Source: an uncultured bacterium
GTDB lineage: Bacteria > Armatimonadota > UBA5829 > DSUL01
Assembly (NCBI GenBank): GCA_937967775.1
Contig: CALCJH010000316.1
Span: 1-8,613, forward strand
Length of the DNA stretch: 8,613 bases
Direction of reading: 5' to 3'
Part shown: positions 7,307 to 8,613 of the stretch, piece after piece
Layout of the letters: each line of letters opens with the position of its first letter
How positions within the stretch are numbered: the stretch's first letter is position 1
The notes under the pieces: model-generated
Told to the model about the DNA's origin: nothing
Databases searched by the model: none
Seen by the model: only the letters and a program-made list of their open reading frames with translations
Program-made: the position numbers and the translations under genes

Positions 7307-7315
7307 TGCCATAAT
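7307..7315 (+). promoter_or_regulatory. Extended -10 promoter for the diguanylate cyclase gene
   Basis: TGCCATAAT combines the TGn extension with CATAAT (5/6 match to TATAAT). A weak -35 candidate (CTGAGG, three matches) lies about 18 bases upstream, near 7286-7291. Transcription would start near 7321-7323. That gives a leader of about 78 bases to the ATG at 7400, or an almost leaderless message if the in-frame GTG at 7325 is used. It diverges from the ftsK promoter, with about 57 bases between the two elements. Confidence 0.5.
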
Positions 7316-7332
7316 GAGACTGGTGTGGCCCC

Positions 7333-7344
7333 GGCCTGCAGGCC
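7333..7344. other. 12-bp perfect palindrome in the leader of the response-regulator gene
   Basis: GGCCTGCAGGCC is a perfect inverted repeat lying about 11-22 bases after the predicted plus-strand transcription start. It could be an operator for a dimeric regulator or chance in GC-rich DNA. I see no second copy in the divergent region. The rest of 7251-7399 holds the two promoters and a repeated CTCTGAG (7284-7290 and 7345-7351), and no riboswitch was recognised. Confidence 0.3.
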
Positions 7345-7399
7345 CTCTGAGAAGAATGGTGAGTGGGAAGACTGGCGTCGGGCGCCGCAGCGCGGAACT

Positions 7400-8365
7400 A
7401 TGTCGCAAGATAAACAGACAAACACGCTGCCCACGGTCCTCATTGTAGACGACACAGAAGAGATCAGAAGACTGGTCCGGATCGGCCTGAAGTCCTCAGG
7501 CTACAACACAGTGGAAGCCTCCTCTGGCCCGGAAGCGCTCTTCGTCATCGAGACCGTCCGCCCGGACATCATGGTGCTCGACGTGATGATGCCCCAGATG
7601 ACCGGCTTCGAGGTGCTCCGTGAGATGAAGCTGCGCTTCCCGGACCTGGACATCCCTGTCATCATGCTGACCGCCAAGACCGAGACCGATGACAAGGTCG
7701 AGGGATTCGAGGCGGGGGCCCAGGACTACATGACCAAGCCCTTCGAGCCGCGGGAGCTCGCCGCGCGCGTCAAGGTGCTGCTGCGCGCAAGACAGGAGCG
7801 CGAGCGTCTGCGCGCCGCAGCGGAGGGGCTGGAGGCCCTTTCCACCACTGACGAACTGACAGGCCTGCACAACCGGCGCCACCTGATGAGCCGGGTGAGC
7901 GAGGCCATCGCCGAACACATCCGTCACGGAGGCCCGGTCTCGCTGCTGCTCTTCGACATAGATCGCTTCAAGTCCGTCAACGACACGTATGGCCACGTGG
8001 CGGGCGATGATCTTTTACGGGAGCTGGCTGACTTGCTGCGTCCTAACATCCGGCAGGAAGATGTCCTTGCGCGGTACGGCGGCGAGGAGTTCGTCATGCT
8101 GCTTCCCTCCACTCCCGTGGAGTCAGCGGTGGTGATGGCGGAGCGCGTCCGGGAGCTTGTTGCGATGCACGAGTTCCAGTGCGACGGCAATCCGCTTCGA
8201 ATCACGGTCAGCATCGGTGTGGCGGGGCTGCCGGGAGACACCGTGCGCACGGCGGAAGAGTTTATTGCGATGGCGGACAAGAGGCTGTATCTGGCCAAGC
8301 ATCTCGGGCGCAACCGCGTTATCGGCCCGGAGCCGCCCGCGTCAACCGAATCGTCGGCCGCCTGA
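7400..8365 (+). CDS. Response regulator with receiver and GGDEF diguanylate cyclase domains
   Basis: Probably makes cyclic di-GMP from two GTP when its receiver is phosphorylated by an unidentified histidine kinase. The protein has 321 residues from ATG 7400. The receiver (about 12-130) has the acidic pair D17-D18, phospho-acceptor D61 (in VLDVMMPQMTG), T91 and K113 (MTKPF). A short charged helix (129-147) joins it to GGDEF (about 148-310), with DELTGLHNRR, FDIDRFK (185-191), N194-D195, GHVAGDD and the active-site loop GGEEF (227-231). RQED (218-221), five residues before GGEEF, is an intact RxxD inhibitory site, so feedback inhibition by c-di-GMP is expected. The domain order resembles PleD/WspR-type regulators, with one receiver like WspR. 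ATG 7400 has only a weak GGAA site. An in-frame GTG at 7325 would add 25 residues with no domain similarity and is less likely. The gene is divergent from the ftsK operon, and no kinase gene is in the window. Confidence 0.95.
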   Translation: MSQDKQTNTLPTVLIVDDTEEIRRLVRIGLKSSGYNTVEASSGPEALFVIETVRPDIMVLDVMMPQMTGFEVLREMKLRFPDLDIPVIMLTAKTETDDKVEGFEAGAQDYMTKPFEPRELAARVKVLLRARQERERLRAAAEGLEALSTTDELTGLHNRRHLMSRVSEAIAEHIRHGGPVSLLLFDIDRFKSVNDTYGHVAGDDLLRELADLLRPNIRQEDVLARYGGEEFVMLLPSTPVESAVVMAERVRELVAMHEFQCDGNPLRITVSIGVAGLPGDTVRTAEEFIAMADKRLYLAKHLGRNRVIGPEPPASTESSAA

Positions 8366-8536
8366 CCCGGGCATCTGCACTCCCTGGCCGTCTTAGCCCC
8401 AGCGCTCCTGAAAAGAGAAATCCGCCGGGCTCCATGCGAGCCCGGCGGAGTGGCATCAGGTCAGCGCATCGAACAAAGCTGTCCGCAGGTCTTCCCGCTT
8501 CTCCTCCACACGATCTGGGCAGACGCCTGCAGCTTA
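8366..8536. other. Intergenic region after the diguanylate cyclase
   Basis: No convincing gene is visible. It contains the strong hairpin at 8421-8449, listed separately. On the minus strand there is also a 25-codon open stretch (8456-8533) directly after a TGA-TAA double stop, in the same frame as a possible CDS tail. Its translation includes VEEKREDLRTALFDALT and looks mildly coding-like, but it has no suitable start. No tRNA, rRNA or riboswitch was recognised. Confidence 0.5.
8421..8449. terminator. Strong hairpin terminator between converging units
   Basis: TCCGCCGGGCTC (8421-8432), loop CATGC, and GAGCCCGGCGGA (8438-8449) make a perfect 12-bp GC-rich stem. On the minus strand the stem is followed by TTTCTCTTTT (8420 down to 8411), so the U-rich tract best fits termination of a minus-strand transcript coming from the right. 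On the plus strand the stem follows the cyclase stop by 55 bases and has an A-rich stretch before it but no T-run after it. It may still act on both strands. Confidence 0.75.
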
Positions 8537-8613
8537 TCAGTTTCTCCGCTTCCGGTTCCGCCCCGCGCCCCGGCCGCTTTTCAGCGGCGACAGAGAACAG
8601 TTATTTCTTTCGT
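8537..8613 (-). CDS. Possible C-terminal tail of a minus-strand gene cut by the right edge
   Basis: Read on the minus strand from 8611, one frame stays open for 24 codons. It ends in an Arg/Lys/Gly-rich tail (KSGRGAGRNRKRRN) followed by TGA TAA. Basic tails of this kind are common on RNA-binding and ribosome-associated proteins, and the U-rich hairpin downstream suggests a minus-strand transcript. A second frame also has a plausible tail (TKEITVLCRR, stop at 8581-8583), so the frame is unsure. Family and function cannot be assigned. The fragment may not be coding. Confidence 0.3.
   Translation of the reverse strand, partial: ERNNCSLSPLKSGRGAGRNRKRRN

Noticed and set aside
7325..7399. GTG start at 7325 extending the response regulator by 25 residues
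   Set aside because: There is no ribosome-binding site and the extension has no receiver similarity. It would only work as a nearly leaderless start, so it is kept as a lesser alternative.
7322..7399. Possible c-di-GMP riboswitch in the leader of the cyclase gene
   Set aside because: The leader is short, lacks the conserved core of known c-di-GMP riboswitches, and shows only small local GC-rich pairings.
1..8613. Mobile element, defence island or CRISPR array
   Set aside because: No repeats of CRISPR type, transposase, integrase, phage gene or attachment-site duplication is visible. All recognised genes are housekeeping or signalling.

Overview
The window is a stretch of high-GC bacterial chromosome with housekeeping genes. 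No mobile element, CRISPR array, tRNA or rRNA could be recognised. The lineage cannot be fixed from the sequence alone. The ftsK/spoIIIE-rimO adjacency, the strong GGAGG ribosome-binding sites in front of GTG starts, and an amidohydrolase-like protein beginning 'MRIIDTYTIFGSWP' suggest a deep-branching Terrabacteria-type group. Armatimonadota is my best guess, at low confidence.

Layout: from about 7250 down to base 1, five genes run on the minus strand as one apparent operon. In transcription order they are ftsK/spoIIIE (DNA translocase, 4926-7226), rimO (ribosomal protein S12 methylthiotransferase, 3581-4942, overlapping the end of ftsK by 17 bases), an unrecognised 610-residue protein that looks like a chain of winged-helix modules (1695-3527), gltX (glutamyl-tRNA synthetase, 219-1625) and the first 63 codons of an amidohydrolase-like TIM-barrel protein (1-191). 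The gaps are -17, 53, 69 and 27 bases. An extended -10 promoter just upstream of ftsK could drive the whole set. A GC-rich hairpin lies in the 69-base gap before gltX.

From about 7307 rightward, a plus-strand unit diverges from the operon. It encodes a response regulator with a receiver domain fused to a GGDEF diguanylate cyclase (7400-8365). A strong hairpin follows at 8421-8449, with its U-rich side on the minus strand. It probably separates this gene from a minus-strand gene entering from the right edge, of which only a possible C-terminal tail is visible.

Functionally, the operon joins chromosome segregation (FtsK), ribosome modification (RimO) and tRNA charging (GltX) with two less understood proteins. 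The divergent gene is a c-di-GMP signalling output. I see no new defence or mobile system. The least explained items are the 610-residue multi-winged-helix protein and the amidohydrolase homologue whose N-terminal metal-binding HxH motif reads YTI.
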